In this document: positions 5,992 through 7,125 of the stretch, piece after piece | Numbering within the stretch: the stretch's first letter is position 1 | Layout of the letters: every line of letters starts with the position of its first letter | Origin: Cyclobacteriaceae bacterium | GTDB taxonomy: Bacteria; Bacteroidota; Bacteroidia; Cytophagales; Cyclobacteriaceae | Assembly: GCA_029861825.1 (NCBI GenBank) | Contig: JAOTYN010000220.1 | Span: 1-7,125 of the forward strand | Reading direction: 5' to 3' | DNA: 7,125 nt | The notes under the pieces: generated by a model | What the model was told of the DNA's origin: nothing | The model's database searches: none | Seen by the model: the letters and a program-made list of their open reading frames with translations, nothing else | Translations under genes and position numbers: made by a program

Positions 5992-7025
5992 TTAATTTAA
6001 GTGGGGTTAAAGCCTTCCTGCTAGGGGGCTTTTTCCTTTTGGGCTCGGTATTAACAATAGTTTTTCTTCCGCCCAACACGGAGTTTAGTCATGATATTTT
6101 CGACCTGGAAATTCTCGAGCAAAGAAAGGCTTCGGAAGTAATCAAGGATCTCGAAGCGGACCAAGCGATCCATAACCAAGTTACCTTCAGAATAGCCGCC
6201 TGGATACTGGGGTATTATGAGCAGGTTACTGCCCCGGGATTGTATCAGCTTAAAGAACGCTGGAACAATTGGCAATTGATCGGGCATTTAAAAAGTACAC
6301 CGCCGACTTCCGTAGCTGTGGTAATAGTACCGTACCAAATGAGACGCAATACCATAAAGAACTTGTGCGCCAACCTGGATATTAAATACACCGCCCTGCG
6401 GGATCTATTGCATGACCCTCATTACCTTAAGAGTTGGGGGCCGTTCAATAAGGAGAGTATTTATTGTCTGCTGTTTGCTGACACCCTGCTGATACACAAA
6501 GACAGCCGGGCCAAGGAGGTAGCTGACCGCCTGTTCCGTAATTACCTGGATTATTGGTCGCCACCCAAGTTGGAACGTGCCGCCTCTTTGGGACTTACGC
6601 CACAGGAAGTAGGCATCCTGGCCTCCATAGTTTACGCCGAGACCAAGATCGGTGAGGAAATGCCGGTTATAGCCGGTTTGTATTTGAATCGATTGCAACA
6701 AGATATGCGTCTGCAAGCCGACCCCACGGTAGTTTATGCGGCAGGCAGGCCCCTAAATCGGGTGCTAAAAGCTCACAAACGCATTCGGTCCGACTACAAT
6801 ACTTACAGGGTAGAAGGACTACCTCCGGGGCCAGTATTCACACCCACCCAAGAAGCCCTTGAAGCAGTGCTCAATGCAGGTGATCATGATTACCTTTACT
6901 TTTGTGCTCGTCATGACTTTAGCGGATACCATCATTTTTCACGCACTTTAGATGAACACCAAAAAGCTGCCAAGCAGTACCAGCGCGAACTTAACAAAAG
7001 GAAAATCGGCTTCAGAGGACCATGA
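5988..7025 (+). CDS. mltG: Endolytic murein transglycosylase MltG (YceG family)
   Basis: MltG is an inner-membrane lytic transglycosylase that cleaves nascent glycan strands and is thought to set their length. The 345-residue product (E. coli 340) has one membrane segment at about residues 7-29 and then a LysM-like subdomain to about residue 100 ('APGLYQLKERW'). The YceG catalytic domain follows. The signature 'ASIVYAET' contains E218, the same number as the catalytic glutamate of E. coli MltG, and leads to 'IAGLYLNRL', 'MRLQADPTVVYA' and the C-terminal 'YLYFCARHDFSGYHHFSRTLDEH'. The start is a TTG at 5988: the frame is open back to a stop at 5874-5876 but has no ATG before the membrane segment, and no Shine-Dalgarno is visible. 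It lies 134 bp after the M23 gene and overlaps the next gene by ATGA. Family certain; start less so. Confidence 0.95.
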   Translation: MINLSGVKAFLLGGFFLLGSVLTIVFLPPNTEFSHDIFDLEILEQRKASEVIKDLEADQAIHNQVTFRIAAWILGYYEQVTAPGLYQLKERWNNWQLIGHLKSTPPTSVAVVIVPYQMRRNTIKNLCANLDIKYTALRDLLHDPHYLKSWGPFNKESIYCLLFADTLLIHKDSRAKEVADRLFRNYLDYWSPPKLERAASLGLTPQEVGILASIVYAETKIGEEMPVIAGLYLNRLQQDMRLQADPTVVYAAGRPLNRVLKAHKRIRSDYNTYRVEGLPPGPVFTPTQEALEAVLNAGDHDYLYFCARHDFSGYHHFSRTLDEHQKAAKQYQRELNKRKIGFRGP

Positions 7026-7125
7026 GAGCACTGGTATACATAATTCTATTACTCACTTCACTGGGGTGCAGTCACCAAGAGGATCTACAAAAAGAATCGG
7101 TGCCAGCCCAAAGCGCAGTGACTGC
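7022..7125 (+). CDS. Probable lipoprotein, N-terminal fragment (runs off the window)
   Basis: The ATG at 7022-7024 overlaps the mltG stop (ATGA), a sign of translational coupling and one operon. Only 34 codons are visible. They encode a short signal peptide, MRALVYIILLLTSLGC, with an arginine, a leucine/isoleucine core and a cysteine at residue 16. This resembles a lipoprotein signal peptide, although SLGC is a looser lipobox than the L-[AS]-[GA]-C consensus. After the cysteine comes SHQEDLQKE, a charged, Gln/Glu-rich flexible start. Acidic residues soon after the cysteine recall surface-export signals described in some Bacteroidota lipoproteins, but the match is not exact. Function cannot be told from this fragment. 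Confidence 0.7.
   Translation, partial: MRALVYIILLLTSLGCSHQEDLQKESVPAQSAVT

Overview
The window looks like chromosomal DNA of a member of the Bacteroidota, most likely a flavobacterium-like organism of intermediate GC. The signs are secreted proteins whose signal peptides end in 'LQAQ', a PepSY-like (DUF2874-type) periplasmic protein, start codons without Shine-Dalgarno sequences behind AT-rich leaders, a perfect Bacteroidota-style -7 box (TACCTTTG) in front of prfC, and a DnaK with an acidic EFEEV-type tail. Species cannot be fixed from the sequence alone. I see no tRNA, rRNA, insertion sequence, CRISPR array or prophage gene.

Layout. Positions 1-371 (minus strand) hold the N-terminal half of an RluA-family pseudouridine synthase, cut by the window edge. 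An AT-rich divergent spacer (372-586) carries a short direct repeat and one consensus DnaA box. A secreted PepSY-like protein follows (587-1120, plus). It converges on prfC, peptide chain release factor 3 (1211-2791, minus), with a hairpin terminator capped by a UUCG loop between them. prfC and dnaK (3006-4922, plus) diverge from a 214-bp spacer. dnaK ends in a strong intrinsic terminator and appears monocistronic, with no grpE or dnaJ alongside.

The right-hand part is a cell-envelope group on the plus strand: a secreted M23-family peptidase (5020-5853), the endolytic murein transglycosylase mltG (5988-7025), and the start of a probable lipoprotein (7022 to the edge) that overlaps the mltG stop by ATGA. 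MltG cleaves nascent glycan strands at the inner membrane and M23 enzymes cut peptide cross-links, so the two could both act on peptidoglycan. A weak hairpin separates them, and co-transcription is uncertain.

Overall this is mostly housekeeping sequence. I did not find a convincing new multi-gene system. The points most worth a second look are the unusual 5' end of mltG (no in-frame ATG, and a 17-codon ORF whose stop overlaps a TTG start), the uncharacterised PepSY-like protein, and the elements in the 372-586 spacer.
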